Assembly: GCA_964426545.1 (NCBI GenBank)
Contig: CAYRQP010000011.1
Location: 1 to 64,000, forward strand
Direction: 5' to 3'
Source of the DNA: CAYRQP01 sp964426545
GTDB lineage: Bacteria; Fermentibacterota; Fermentibacteria; Fermentibacterales; JCC-6
Length of the DNA: 64,000 nt
Numbering within the stretch: position 1 is the stretch's first letter; every line of letters starts with the position of its first letter. Below the pieces are notes generated by a model. It did no database searches, was not told where the DNA came from, and was given only the letters and a program-made list of their open reading frames with translations. Positions 18,724 through 27,531 of the stretch are shown piece by piece. Both the position numbers and the translations under genes were made by a program.

Positions 18724-20763
18724 TCATACTCCCGGAACGTCAATCTCCCCGAATCGGAATCTGCATTCTTCCGGAAGTCCTTTGCTTAGGTCATACTCCA
18801 AAGCAATGCCGCGCGCTTCAGCGAGTAGAACCATATCGGATACAAGAGAGGCAACTCTGAATACCGGCGTGCCGTGCTGCCTTGTTCCCGCAACTTCACC
18901 GGGTCCCCTCATTTCAAGGTCCTTTTCCGCAATCCTGAATCCATCGAGAGTCTGTGATAACACATCGAGACGTTCCTGAGCTTCAGAACTCAATTCACTA
19001 TCTGCCATAAGGAAACACCATGAATTCCTGCTGCTTCTGCCAATCCGTCCTCTCATCTGATGCAGCTGACTCAGACCAAACTTGCCTGCATGGGCTATGA
19101 TCATTACTGTTGCTTCCGGAACATCGAGACCTACTTCAACCACAGTCGTGCAGACAAGAACTGAAATCTCACCTGATGCAAATTTCGATGAGACAGATAA
19201 CTTTTCCGAAGACTTCATGTCGCCTGTAAGAAGTCCTATACCGAATTTTCCAAGACTGCTGTCTCTGATGATTTCAAAAGAAGACACAGCGTCTCGCAGG
19301 TCCTGATTCTCAGATGACTCCCGCAGGGGATAAACAATATATGCCCGTTCTCCCTGCTTCAGCCGCTCATGAAGAATGTCGTAAACCTTTTTCTTCATCT
19401 CCTTCCCCATAACCTGTGTCACGATAGAACCCCTTCCCGGCGGAAGTTCATCAAGGACAGAAATATCAAGGTCACCATAAAGAGTCATAGCAAGGGTCCT
19501 CGGAATAGGAGTTGCTGACATCACCAGCATGTGCGGCCTCGGTGATCTTTGAGATACGAGTTTTTCCCGCTGTTCCACCCCGAATTTATGCTGTTCATCG
19601 ATTACTACATATCCCAGATGTGGAATTTCGATATACTCTTCGAACAGGGCATGTGTACCAATAATGACATCGATTCCCCCGTTTCCCAGCTTCTCCGTAA
19701 TCTCTCTGCGTTTTGCTGCACCCGTTCCACCCGTGATGACTTCGCATCTGATTCCAAGCGGTTTAAGCAGTTTATCGAATGTAATGCTATGCTGGACAGC
19801 AAGAACTTCCGTCGGTGCTGCAACCGCTGACTGGAAATCCGCTGAAGCTGCTATCACACACCCGGCAGCGGCAACCACTGTTTTCCCCGAACCTACATCT
19901 CCCTGAAGCAACCGCCGCATAGCAGATTTACCTGATAAATCCTCTCTGAGTGAATCAATTGCCCGCTTTTGTGCCTGAGTCAGTTCCCAGGGAAGTGATG
20001 AAACAAAAACTCTGACTTTTTCAAAACCGCCGGAAAGGTCAACTCCTTTGAACAGTTTTGCATTCTGTCTAATCTTTAAAAGTAATAACTGGTAAAGATA
20101 CATCTCTTCAAGAGCCAGCATCCGTCTGGCTCTTTCCCCCTCTTCGGGACTCTCCGGAAAATGTACGGTACGGAGTATCTCCTCTCGGGAATCCCAGTTG
20201 TATTTCTTCAGCACTTCGGATTCGAATATCCCGGTAATTTCTCCTGAAGCGGCATCGAGTGCAGATTGTCTTATTTTTCTCATTACTCCCTGCGTAATCC
20301 CCGCAGTGAGAGTATAAACAGGAATCACAGATCTGAAATTGAATAACCCGTTTTTGTCCGGAAAGGCGAGATCCGGATGAGTCATCGTCAGCCCCCCTCC
20401 CCAGAACTGAACAGAGCCGCTTGCTATTAATTCAACCCCGCCATAGACTCTCTGCCTGATATATTTAGAATGAAAGAAAACCAGGTCGAGGATACCGCTT
20501 CCGTCATCTAAAGCAACATGAAATATTCTCTTTCCGCTGCGGCTGGGTCTAAACTCTGTTGAGATCACCCCGCCTTTTACATTCACATCACTTCCGGCGA
20601 GAATTTCGGATATCCGGGTAATTCTCCTTCTATCGAGATAATATTTGGGAACCGAGAGAAGCAGGTCCTCCACGGAACAGATATCGATCTTTTGAAGTTT
20701 CTTTGCACGGGCAGGCCCTATCCCGTTTAGAAAGTCGACATTCATCTTCATTACATTCTTCAT
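18724..20763 (-). CDS. recG: ATP-dependent DNA helicase RecG
   Basis: RecG is the branch-migrating helicase that remodels stalled replication forks and recombination intermediates. The 679-aa protein has the wedge/OB-fold N-terminal domain (about 1-170), Walker A GDVGSGKTVVAAA (about 286), the DEQH Walker B box in VVIDEQHKFGVEQ (about 391), the SATPIPRTLA motif and the C-terminal QMRGRIGRS motif VI. The length is typical. It is divergent from the small TPR gene at 20871, with 107 bases between them. Confidence 0.96.
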   Translation of the reverse strand: MKNVMKMNVDFLNGIGPARAKKLQKIDICSVEDLLLSVPKYYLDRRRITRISEILAGSDVNVKGGVISTEFRPSRSGKRIFHVALDDGSGILDLVFFHSKYIRQRVYGGVELIASGSVQFWGGGLTMTHPDLAFPDKNGLFNFRSVIPVYTLTAGITQGVMRKIRQSALDAASGEITGIFESEVLKKYNWDSREEILRTVHFPESPEEGERARRMLALEEMYLYQLLLLKIRQNAKLFKGVDLSGGFEKVRVFVSSLPWELTQAQKRAIDSLREDLSGKSAMRRLLQGDVGSGKTVVAAAGCVIAASADFQSAVAAPTEVLAVQHSITFDKLLKPLGIRCEVITGGTGAAKRREITEKLGNGGIDVIIGTHALFEEYIEIPHLGYVVIDEQHKFGVEQREKLVSQRSPRPHMLVMSATPIPRTLAMTLYGDLDISVLDELPPGRGSIVTQVMGKEMKKKVYDILHERLKQGERAYIVYPLRESSENQDLRDAVSSFEIIRDSSLGKFGIGLLTGDMKSSEKLSVSSKFASGEISVLVCTTVVEVGLDVPEATVMIIAHAGKFGLSQLHQMRGRIGRSSRNSWCFLMADSELSSEAQERLDVLSQTLDGFRIAEKDLEMRGPGEVAGTRQHGTPVFRVASLVSDMVLLAEARGIALEYDLSKGLPEECRFRFGEIDVPGV

Positions 20764-20806
20764 ATACCAACACTACATATCAAAATTGTGATAGACAAGA
20801 CGGGAC

Positions 20807-20835
20807 TTGACGAAGCACTTTTAAAATTGTAAGAA
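20807..20835 (+). promoter_or_regulatory. Possible sigma70 promoter for the small TPR gene
   Basis: TTGACG (20807-20812) is followed after 17 bases by TAAGAA (20830-20835). The -35 is strong and the -10 weak. The transcript would begin about 30 bases before the ATG at 20871, and GGAGGG precedes that ATG by about 10 bases. Confidence 0.35.
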
Positions 20836-20870
20836 AGCATAACCGAAAAACAATGGAGGGTTGCAGATAA

Positions 20871-21383
20871 ATGAAACAGGTTACGAAGGAAGAACTTCTT
20901 GCAGCTGTGGATGAGAATCCGGATAATGTAGATGCTCTGCTTGCACTGGCAGACTACATCCGTAAGGCGCGAAGTCCGGCAGAAGCACTTCCCCTATATG
21001 ATAAAATACTATATCTGGATTCAGAGAATGTATTCGCTTTTCTTGGAAAGGGGCTTTGCTGGGGTATGGCATTGCTTGAATCCATACCGCCTCTTTCGAT
21101 TTGGGACATCGAGTATGACGAAGAGGAAATGTTCGAAAACGCCCTCGAATTTCTTGAACAGGCTTCAGAACTCGACCCTGAACTGACGGAAGCCCTTAAT
21201 GCAATAGCAAGATTGTATATGGTGATAGCCCGTGAAGATGAAGCGGTTGAAATGTTCACACAATCGCTTTTGATCGACTCGACTCAAATTGACGTTCTCG
21301 AGGATCTGAGTGACCTAAAGAAAGTCCCCATCTGGAAACTCCTCGATAAAGGTACATGGATGGGTGAGGGTGAGGAAGAGTAG
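20871..21383 (+). CDS. Small TPR protein
   Basis: The 170-aa soluble protein has tetratricopeptide-like helical repeats at about 10-55 (NPDNVDALLALADY), 85-125 (ALEFLEQASELDPELTEALNAIARLY) and 126-150. TPRs are protein-protein interaction scaffolds. No signal peptide is present. It is the only plus-strand gene between 1 and 43471 and is transcribed alone, divergent from recG; repeat copy B begins 19 bases past its stop. The partner protein is unknown. Confidence 0.8.
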   Translation: MKQVTKEELLAAVDENPDNVDALLALADYIRKARSPAEALPLYDKILYLDSENVFAFLGKGLCWGMALLESIPPLSIWDIEYDEEEMFENALEFLEQASELDPELTEALNAIARLYMVIAREDEAVEMFTQSLLIDSTQIDVLEDLSDLKKVPIWKLLDKGTWMGEGEEE

Positions 21384-21401
21384 CGGGCTGGCTTTACTCA
21401 T

Positions 21402-21634
21402 AGTACCATATCACTTAATTCTACTGTAATACTACAACTATGTTAAGTGAATTAGGATGATACGGTACTGTAGCGCGACACTTATTAATTCCAGGGACAC
21501 CATTTCTTGGTGTTCGCTGTGCGAGCATTGCATTGGTGCTCCCGTTTGCACTACGAATATCGGGAATGGCCCGTTGTCCTATAGGACATGATTTCTTCGT
21601 GTCCCGAAAAAAGTTGATTAAGTGTCACGGTACT
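21402..21634. repeat. Composite intergenic repeat, copy B
   Basis: The element is bounded by AGTACCATATCACTTAATTC at 21402 and, inverted, GATTAAGTGTCACGGTACT ending at 21634. Inside are an inverted-repeat module (21402-21425 / 21446-21469), a hairpin at 21495-21515 (arms GGACACCA and TGGTGTTC, loop TTTCT) and a second hairpin at 21584-21605 of the ACATGA/TCGTGT type. It fills almost the whole gap between two convergent genes, so each gene has it downstream. Confidence 0.75.
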
Positions 21635-21646
21635 TAGAACAAGCGG

Positions 21647-22024
21647 TTATTCTGCCGCTTCCTCTTTTTCCTCTTTTGGTGTTACTTTACCTTTAACTTC
21701 TTCGACCTTGCCTTTGGCTTCGTCGAATTTCCCTTTTGCATAATCGACAGCTTCTTTACCCTTTACTTTGGCTTCGTCAACCAACTTTTCTGATTCGTCT
21801 TTCAAATGAGTATAAGCTTCTTTGCCCTTTTCTGTATACTCATCCAGTTTTTCCCTGCCTTCTTTGAGAACTTCTTCACCCTTTACCCGGATTTCTCCGG
21901 CTACTTCACGAATCTTCTCCCGGGTTTCTTCACCCTTGGCAGGTGCATAGAGAATTGCTGCTATACCGCCTGCAAGCAAGCCTGCTACAAACGCCCAGAA
22001 TTCACCCTTCGAATTATCAGACAT
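21647..22024 (-). CDS. YtxH-domain protein with amphipathic repeats
   Basis: The 125-aa protein has one N-terminal transmembrane segment with the YtxH signature (GLLAGGIAAILYAPAKGEETREKI split around residues 15-38), then a Lys/Glu-rich amphipathic helix made of about 11-residue repeats of the form KGKEAVDYAKGKFDEA. YtxH-like proteins are linked to general stress in Bacillus, and the helical tail resembles LEA or apolipoprotein-type repeats. The start ATG is preceded by GGAGGAATT. It is located 26 bases downstream of secA and may be co-transcribed with it. Confidence 0.8.
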   Translation of the reverse strand: MSDNSKGEFWAFVAGLLAGGIAAILYAPAKGEETREKIREVAGEIRVKGEEVLKEGREKLDEYTEKGKEAYTHLKDESEKLVDEAKVKGKEAVDYAKGKFDEAKGKVEEVKGKVTPKEEKEEAAE

Positions 22025-22050
22025 AATTCCTCCAAATCATGTATATATTT

Positions 22051-25000
22051 CTAACCCGTACCACAACATTTCTTATATTTCTTACCGCTTCCGCAGGGAC
22101 AGGGGTCATTTCTGCCAACTTTTTCACCTTTTCTCTTTACTGTATGCATTTTCCCGCTGTCAGTTCCCGCTCCCACATTGCTATTCTGTCTATTATCAGA
22201 CGGTCTGGCAAGGTCCGGCTGAAAAGCCCGCCCGGACACCTGCCTGTTCTCCGGCATGTCGGCACCCGCTCTGCGGGGCCAGAGAGTCAGTATCTGCCTG
22301 ACTGCCTGCCTATCTATATTATCGAGAAGCATCTCGAAAAGACCAAATGCCTCCTTTTTGAATTCGACAAGCGGATCTCTTTGAGCATAAGCCCTGAGCC
22401 CCACACCTGATTTAAGATGGTCGATAGCGTAGAGATGCTGACGCCACAGTGAATCAATCGAGATCAGTATCGCCCGTTTCTCAAGTTCTCCGAGCATATC
22501 ATCCCCAAGCTTATCTCTCTTCATTTCAAAAAACTCGAGTACCTTCCCTACTGCCATTTCAAGTGCTTCGTCAGGTGAAGGTGCATTGTCCGTGATACCG
22601 GACAGGCGAATTGGTGCTCCGGCAAGTTCGCTAAGCACCGTTTGAGCATCTTCAATACTCCACTCTCCTGATGCCGTATTTTGCGGAAAATTCTCTGAGA
22701 CTGCTGACCTGGCTACTCCAAGTATCATATCTCTGACTTCTTCATCAAGTTCGTTGCCTGTCAATGCCTGAAGTCTCCTCGAGTAGATCACTTCCCTCTG
22801 TTTATTCACAACATCATCATACTCGAGCAGGTGTTTTCTTATACCGTAGTTGTATTCTTCGACTCTCCGTTGAGCTTTTTCGATTGCCTTTGTGAGCATC
22901 GGATGCTCGATTGGTACATCGTCTCCTTCACCTGAACTCCGTTTCAGGAAATCGATCATCTTCTCGGATGCGAACAACCGGAACAGATCATCTTCGAGAG
23001 ATAGATAGAACCTGCTTGTGCCGGGGTCTCCCTGTCTTCCGCTTCTGCCCCTCAACTGCCTATCTATTCGTCTGGATTCGTGCCTTTCAGTCCCAATTAC
23101 AAAAAGCCCGCCGGGGACTGTACTACCGCCTTTTTCTGTGATTTCGATGATCTCCCGTGCAAGCTTGATGTCAGTTCCCCGTCCGGCCATATTCGTTGCA
23201 ATCGTGACAGCACCCTTCTGTCCCGCCCTCTTGATGATGTCGGCTTCTGATTGATGCTGTTTAGCGTTAAGTACACTGTGGGGGACTTTCTGCGCTTTCA
23301 GAAGCCGCGAGAGAAGTTCTGACGCATCTACATTGACAGTGCCCACAAGAACGGGTTGTCCGAGAGAGTGAAGTCTTGCCACTTCCGAGATTATGGCATT
23401 GTACTTGCCGCGTCGTGATTTATATACCCTGTCATTCTGGTCATCCCTGACAACAGGAACATTAGTGGGGACAACCACCACATCCAGACCATATATGTCT
23501 TCGAATTCATCGGCTTCCGTCTCTGCTGTTCCCGTCATACCCGCGAGTTTCTCATACATGCGGAAGTAATTCTGTATTGTGATTGTGGCAAGAGTTTGGG
23601 TCTCATTTCGGATCTCAACATTTTCCTTTGCTTCAAGTGCTTCGTGAAGCCCGTCGCTAAACCTGCGACCCGGCATGAGCCTTCCGGTAAACTGGTCGAC
23701 TATCATTACCTTGCCGTCCCGGACGACATACTCGACATCTTTTTCGAAGAGTTGAAAAGCTTTCAGGAGCTGGTCGATATTATGAAGAGATTCTGCCCTG
23801 TGTGAGTGTTCTGCATATGCCTTCTGTTCGAGTCTTGTTTTCTCTGCGTCAGATATTTCCTGCATCCTGATGGTGGATATGACATCACCAATATCATCGA
23901 GCAGGAAAAAGTCAGGATCTTTGGGTGAAAGCTCTTCCCTGCCATCCTCAGAAAGAGCAACTGACTTGTCTTTTTCATCGAGTGAAAAGAGGAGATCTTC
24001 TTCGAGGGTATGCATCGACTTATCCCTTAGAAGAACACCCTCCATTCGTTTCACTTCATGGAGTTTGTCCGGGTCCTGAAGCACCCGCATCAGTTTTTTG
24101 TGTTTTGGGGCTCCTCTTTTTGCCTTTAGATACAGAAGTGCGGCATCCTCCTGATTTCCCTTCTTCCACTCTTCTTCTGCCTGACTCACTATGCTGCTGA
24201 CAATGTTCGCCTGCTTTCTAACGAGCCTGCCAACATCACTTCGGTATTCCTTATAACGATTCTTCGACTGTGCAACCGGACCGCTGATAATAAGAGGTGT
24301 TCGTGCTTCATCCACGAGAACACTGTCTACCTCGTCGACAATGACGAAATGATATTCGCGCTGAACCCTCTGCATTAGAGTTCCTGCCATATTGTCGCGA
24401 AGATAATCGAAACCAAATTGACTATTCGTACCGTAGGTAATGTCCCGGTTGTATTGTTCTCTTCGTTCTTCAGGTGTCATTTCCATCCGAATACATCCGA
24501 CTCTTAGCCCGAGATACTCATAGATACCGCTCATCCAGTCTGCGTCCCGCCTGGCAAGATAATCGTTCACAGTAACTAGATGTGCACCCCTGCTGACAGG
24601 AACATCACCAAGCGGTTCGAATTCCCATTCGGATTGGTCATTCCCCCACTTCGTCTCTGCGAGCTCCATCCATTCGGGATTGAGGGCAAGGGCATTCAGA
24701 TACATAGGCATCACGGCAACCAGAGTTTTCCCCTCTCCCGTCGCCATCTCTGCAATCCGTCCCTGATGAAGAACAACTGCACCAATCAACTGAACGTCGA
24801 AAGGCACCATATTCCATTCTGTATCTTCACCGGTTACCGGCCAGGATGTACCAAGACACCTCCTGCACACTTCCTTGACCACTGCAAAAGCGTCACACAT
24901 GATGTCATCAGTTGTTTCGCCGGATGCCATTCTGCTCCTGAACTCAGTCGTCTTACCTTTGAGTTCTGCATCACTTATGGACGAGAGAGAGTCGAATACT

Positions 25001-25095
25001 TCATTTATCTGTGGAACGAATGGTTCAAGTTCCTTGATATTCTTCTGCTGCCGGTCACCAAACAGCTTCCCAACGGTCTTCTTAATGAACTTCAA
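22051..25095 (-). CDS. secA: Preprotein translocase ATPase SecA
   Basis: SecA is the ATPase motor that drives preproteins through SecYEG. The 1014-aa protein contains Walker A MATGEGKTLVA (about 117), the VDEVDSVLVDEARTPL DEAD region, the GRGTDIKL motif, the helical wing and scaffold domains, and a C-terminal zinc motif CPCGSGKKYKKCC (about 999-1011) that in SecA contacts SecB and phospholipid. It is somewhat longer than E. coli SecA (901 aa), with an insertion in the region 340-400. The start is TTG with AAAGGGAG about 10 bases upstream. It is followed by the ytxH-like gene. Confidence 0.97.
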   Translation of the reverse strand: MKFIKKTVGKLFGDRQQKNIKELEPFVPQINEVFDSLSSISDAELKGKTTEFRSRMASGETTDDIMCDAFAVVKEVCRRCLGTSWPVTGEDTEWNMVPFDVQLIGAVVLHQGRIAEMATGEGKTLVAVMPMYLNALALNPEWMELAETKWGNDQSEWEFEPLGDVPVSRGAHLVTVNDYLARRDADWMSGIYEYLGLRVGCIRMEMTPEERREQYNRDITYGTNSQFGFDYLRDNMAGTLMQRVQREYHFVIVDEVDSVLVDEARTPLIISGPVAQSKNRYKEYRSDVGRLVRKQANIVSSIVSQAEEEWKKGNQEDAALLYLKAKRGAPKHKKLMRVLQDPDKLHEVKRMEGVLLRDKSMHTLEEDLLFSLDEKDKSVALSEDGREELSPKDPDFFLLDDIGDVISTIRMQEISDAEKTRLEQKAYAEHSHRAESLHNIDQLLKAFQLFEKDVEYVVRDGKVMIVDQFTGRLMPGRRFSDGLHEALEAKENVEIRNETQTLATITIQNYFRMYEKLAGMTGTAETEADEFEDIYGLDVVVVPTNVPVVRDDQNDRVYKSRRGKYNAIISEVARLHSLGQPVLVGTVNVDASELLSRLLKAQKVPHSVLNAKQHQSEADIIKRAGQKGAVTIATNMAGRGTDIKLAREIIEITEKGGSTVPGGLFVIGTERHESRRIDRQLRGRSGRQGDPGTSRFYLSLEDDLFRLFASEKMIDFLKRSSGEGDDVPIEHPMLTKAIEKAQRRVEEYNYGIRKHLLEYDDVVNKQREVIYSRRLQALTGNELDEEVRDMILGVARSAVSENFPQNTASGEWSIEDAQTVLSELAGAPIRLSGITDNAPSPDEALEMAVGKVLEFFEMKRDKLGDDMLGELEKRAILISIDSLWRQHLYAIDHLKSGVGLRAYAQRDPLVEFKKEAFGLFEMLLDNIDRQAVRQILTLWPRRAGADMPENRQVSGRAFQPDLARPSDNRQNSNVGAGTDSGKMHTVKRKGEKVGRNDPCPCGSGKKYKKCCGTG

Positions 25096-25134
25096 ATTAT
25101 ATCAGTCTCCCTTTCTACCGTTAATATAACATAC

Positions 25135-25228
25135 GGGGACGGAGGAGTTAGAATAAAATAACATAGCCGAGGACCTCTAACTCCTCCGTCCCCATTTGCT
25201 AACTCCTCCGTCTCCGTCCCCTTTTGCT
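25135..25228. repeat. GGGGACGGAGGAGT palindromic repeat cluster
   Basis: Bases 25135-25152 and 25176-25193 form a perfect 18-bp inverted repeat, with GGGGACGGAGGAGTTAGA as the left arm and a 23-base loop. A second right-arm copy follows in tandem at 25201-25228, with a 6-base TCTCCG-like expansion. The last copy overlaps the 3' end of the TPR gene and encodes its stop codon. The same core occurs at 42074-42115. Confidence 0.8.
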
Positions 25229-26143
25229 CATCGAGCTCTGCTCGAATTCATCAAGCAACAGCAAGAGTGAGTCTGACTCCACGGCAAATACTTCTGTTGT
25301 TCCATATTGCGACGCATCTTCAAGACGCTTCCGGGCAAGTTCAAGCCTGCCGTTTCGCAAATCTTCATAGCCGCTGATGAATAACTGCCACCCCAGGCTT
25401 CTTGCAACTTCAGGCACCGGACGAACTGCATAAGCTCTTCTGAGAGTCCAGTTCAACCGTTCTGAATCAGCTTCGTATTCAGCCAGGGCACTCTGTGCCT
25501 GCCGGTATGAATACCCGCGGTCAAGTGAATGAAGAATATCCAGTTGAGTTACAGCATCCTCGATATTCCCGCTCTCAATAAGTGTTTCAGCATATAGAAC
25601 CCTGTAGAAATCACTTTCAGGCATACTGTTTACAGTCTTCTCGAGAATAATGCAGATACTGTCGACTGATAGTTGATTCCGCTGCAGAATAGACAGCCAT
25701 ACTGCTGCATCAGCTGATATCGAATCATCTTCAGATATGTACGCGGCTTCGAAGTACTCCAGTGAAATAGAAGGTTCGGTTCCTGTCTCCCGTTCCGCAA
25801 CCGCAAGATAATATCTGCAGGAACCCCCACCGGTTACGAGTGATGAAAGGTCGAGTATTTCATCGTATCTCTCCAACTCTCTTAGCGTCTTCAGATACTG
25901 TCCGAAGAACCACTGATTGTCAGGCTGGAGTTCCCATGCTCTGAATGCATAAGTAAGTGCACTGTCGGGCATTTCATATTTGCTCAACAACCAGGCTAGA
26001 CGGTAATGAATCCATGCATCGAATGAATCATCAGCTGCTTCCTGAGTTAGAACAGGTATTGCTTCGGAGAATAAACCGTCCCTATACAGCGAATCCCCGG
26101 GAGAGATAGATGAAAGTACCAGAATAAGTACAATATGTACCAC
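25199..26143 (-). CDS. Exported TPR protein with repeat-derived tail
   Basis: The 314-aa protein starts with GTG and a hydrophobic segment (VHIVLILVLSSI) likely to be a signal or anchor, then TPR-like helices (for example residues 20-90 and 215-300). Its last residues, SKRGRRRRS, come from the inserted GGGGACGGAGGAGT repeat, and the stop codon lies in that repeat. The natural C-terminus has therefore probably been replaced. The start is 3 bases past the stop of the 26147 gene, so the two are likely in one operon. Role unknown. Confidence 0.75.
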   Translation of the reverse strand: MVHIVLILVLSSISPGDSLYRDGLFSEAIPVLTQEAADDSFDAWIHYRLAWLLSKYEMPDSALTYAFRAWELQPDNQWFFGQYLKTLRELERYDEILDLSSLVTGGGSCRYYLAVAERETGTEPSISLEYFEAAYISEDDSISADAAVWLSILQRNQLSVDSICIILEKTVNSMPESDFYRVLYAETLIESGNIEDAVTQLDILHSLDRGYSYRQAQSALAEYEADSERLNWTLRRAYAVRPVPEVARSLGWQLFISGYEDLRNGRLELARKRLEDASQYGTTEVFAVESDSLLLLLDEFEQSSMSKRGRRRRS

Positions 26144-26146
26144 TGT

Positions 26147-26536
26147 TTACGGCTCTATTATGTCGGATTCCGGAAAAGATCCATTGAAATGCAGTTGCAG
26201 GGTAAAACTGTCAGACGGGTGCCAGTTAATATCGAAACCGCCAAGAATAAATCCCGTGTCTGAGCCGTTGAAATTATAAAGGCGTGAGTACCCGAATTCG
26301 ACAATTGCGGTTAGGTCCGGATGAAGGTTGAATGTGAGAAGTCCGGTGCCGGTACCGACAGCAAGAGTTCTGCCGTTTCCTGAAATGAGAGAAAATCCGG
26401 CTCTGCCGCCAAACGACGGTGTAAACCAACCGGACGAAGAAGGCTCAACCAGCGAAAAACCGGAAGGCTCCAGTCCCCCGGAAGCCCAAAGCGGTATAGA
26501 TACTACAAGAAGAAGAACAGCAATCAATATTTTCAT
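26147..26536 (-). CDS. Small secreted protein, possibly beta-barrel-like
   Basis: The 129-aa product has a signal peptide (1-18, ending PLWAS) and a mature part made of alternating aromatic and polar residues typical of outer-membrane beta strands (for example LTAIVEFGYSRLYNF and TLQLHFNGSF). It is too short for a full transmembrane barrel, so it is either a small beta-sandwich or a remnant of a longer protein. GGAG precedes the ATG by 4 bases. It is followed directly by the TPR gene. Family not recognised. Confidence 0.7.
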   Translation of the reverse strand: MKILIAVLLLVVSIPLWASGGLEPSGFSLVEPSSSGWFTPSFGGRAGFSLISGNGRTLAVGTGTGLLTFNLHPDLTAIVEFGYSRLYNFNGSDTGFILGGFDINWHPSDSFTLQLHFNGSFPESDIIEP

Positions 26537-26599
26537 AAGACTCCAATCAAGTCAATTTTAATATACTACAAATTACCTTTGAAAAAGTTCCAGTATTAA

Positions 26600-27529
26600 C
26601 TAATTCAACCTCCGCCTCTTCACCCGCCACAGGAACAGTACACCAAGCAGGACTGCGAACCAGAGGGTTGCGAAGCGCATTACGAGTGTGATGACGGCTG
26701 CGTCTGGTTCGGATAACGAACCTGTACCTATGAGTATAGCTCCTATTGTGATTTCAGTCAGTCCGAGTCCTCCGGGAATCATAGAGACTGCGCCTGCTAT
26801 AGTTCCGGCTGAATGAGCAAGAAGTGCAATTCCCACAGCAAGTTCAATTCCGATTGCCTTGGCAACAAGACAAAGTACCAGGGCTTCAGTGCCCCATGAT
26901 ATGATACCGAGAGGGACCGAAACAAGAAGACCGCGCACATCCAGCAAAGCACCCGTAGTCTTGTGAAAACTGTAGAGTGATTCCCTCTTCTCTGCAAATT
27001 TCTTATACTTGCATAACATCTTGACAAACAGCAAAAATGCTCTTTCCCAAAGCAGCAGCAGCATAACCGCCGATACAGATACAACACCCAGAATCACTGC
27101 TATGAATGCACCTTCGTGCTCGACAAGAAGTAGTGCAAATACTGCAATGAAGATCATACTTATCAGGTCGGTGACCCTTTCTGCCACAACTACGGGAGAT
27201 GTTCTCGAGACAGGTATTTTTCGTTTGTCCTTTAGAAGCGAACACTTGACCAGTTCTCCGAGCTTACCCGGAGATACAGTCATTGAAAATCCTGCTAAGA
27301 ATACTTTAAGACTTTCCCAAAAAGGAATGTTAATCTCGATCTTTCGTAGAAAGTACTGCCATTTGACAAATCTGAGGAGATAATTCAACATCGAGAGGGA
27401 TAGGAACAGTGGTACCCAGTGTAGTTTGATTCTACTGAATGCACCTTCCATACTGCTTATGTCCGAAAACAGGACTATTATCGTGTAGACAGAGATGGCA
27501 AGAATGATGACAAGAATTGATTTCTTCAA
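26600..27529 (-). CDS. YbhN/AglD-like integral membrane protein (UPF0104)
   Basis: The 309-aa protein has about eight transmembrane helices and matches the lysylphosphatidylglycerol synthase transmembrane-region family (UPF0104). Visible markers are SPGKLGELVKCSLL (about 85-98), the VVVAERVTDLISM segment and PGGLGLTEITIG near residue 255. Members flip or handle lipid-linked substrates, but this one lacks the C-terminal synthase domain of MprF. The start is TTG, 2 bases after the upstream TPR gene stop, so the genes are co-transcribed. Confidence 0.85.
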   Translation of the reverse strand: MKKSILVIILAISVYTIIVLFSDISSMEGAFSRIKLHWVPLFLSLSMLNYLLRFVKWQYFLRKIEINIPFWESLKVFLAGFSMTVSPGKLGELVKCSLLKDKRKIPVSRTSPVVVAERVTDLISMIFIAVFALLLVEHEGAFIAVILGVVSVSAVMLLLLWERAFLLFVKMLCKYKKFAEKRESLYSFHKTTGALLDVRGLLVSVPLGIISWGTEALVLCLVAKAIGIELAVGIALLAHSAGTIAGAVSMIPGGLGLTEITIGAILIGTGSLSEPDAAVITLVMRFATLWFAVLLGVLFLWRVKRRRLN

Positions 27530-27531
27530 TA

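Noticed and set aside
25135..25193. 18-bp hairpin as an intrinsic terminator
   Set aside because: No T-run follows on either strand, the loop is long (23 bases), and the arms recur elsewhere as a repeat.
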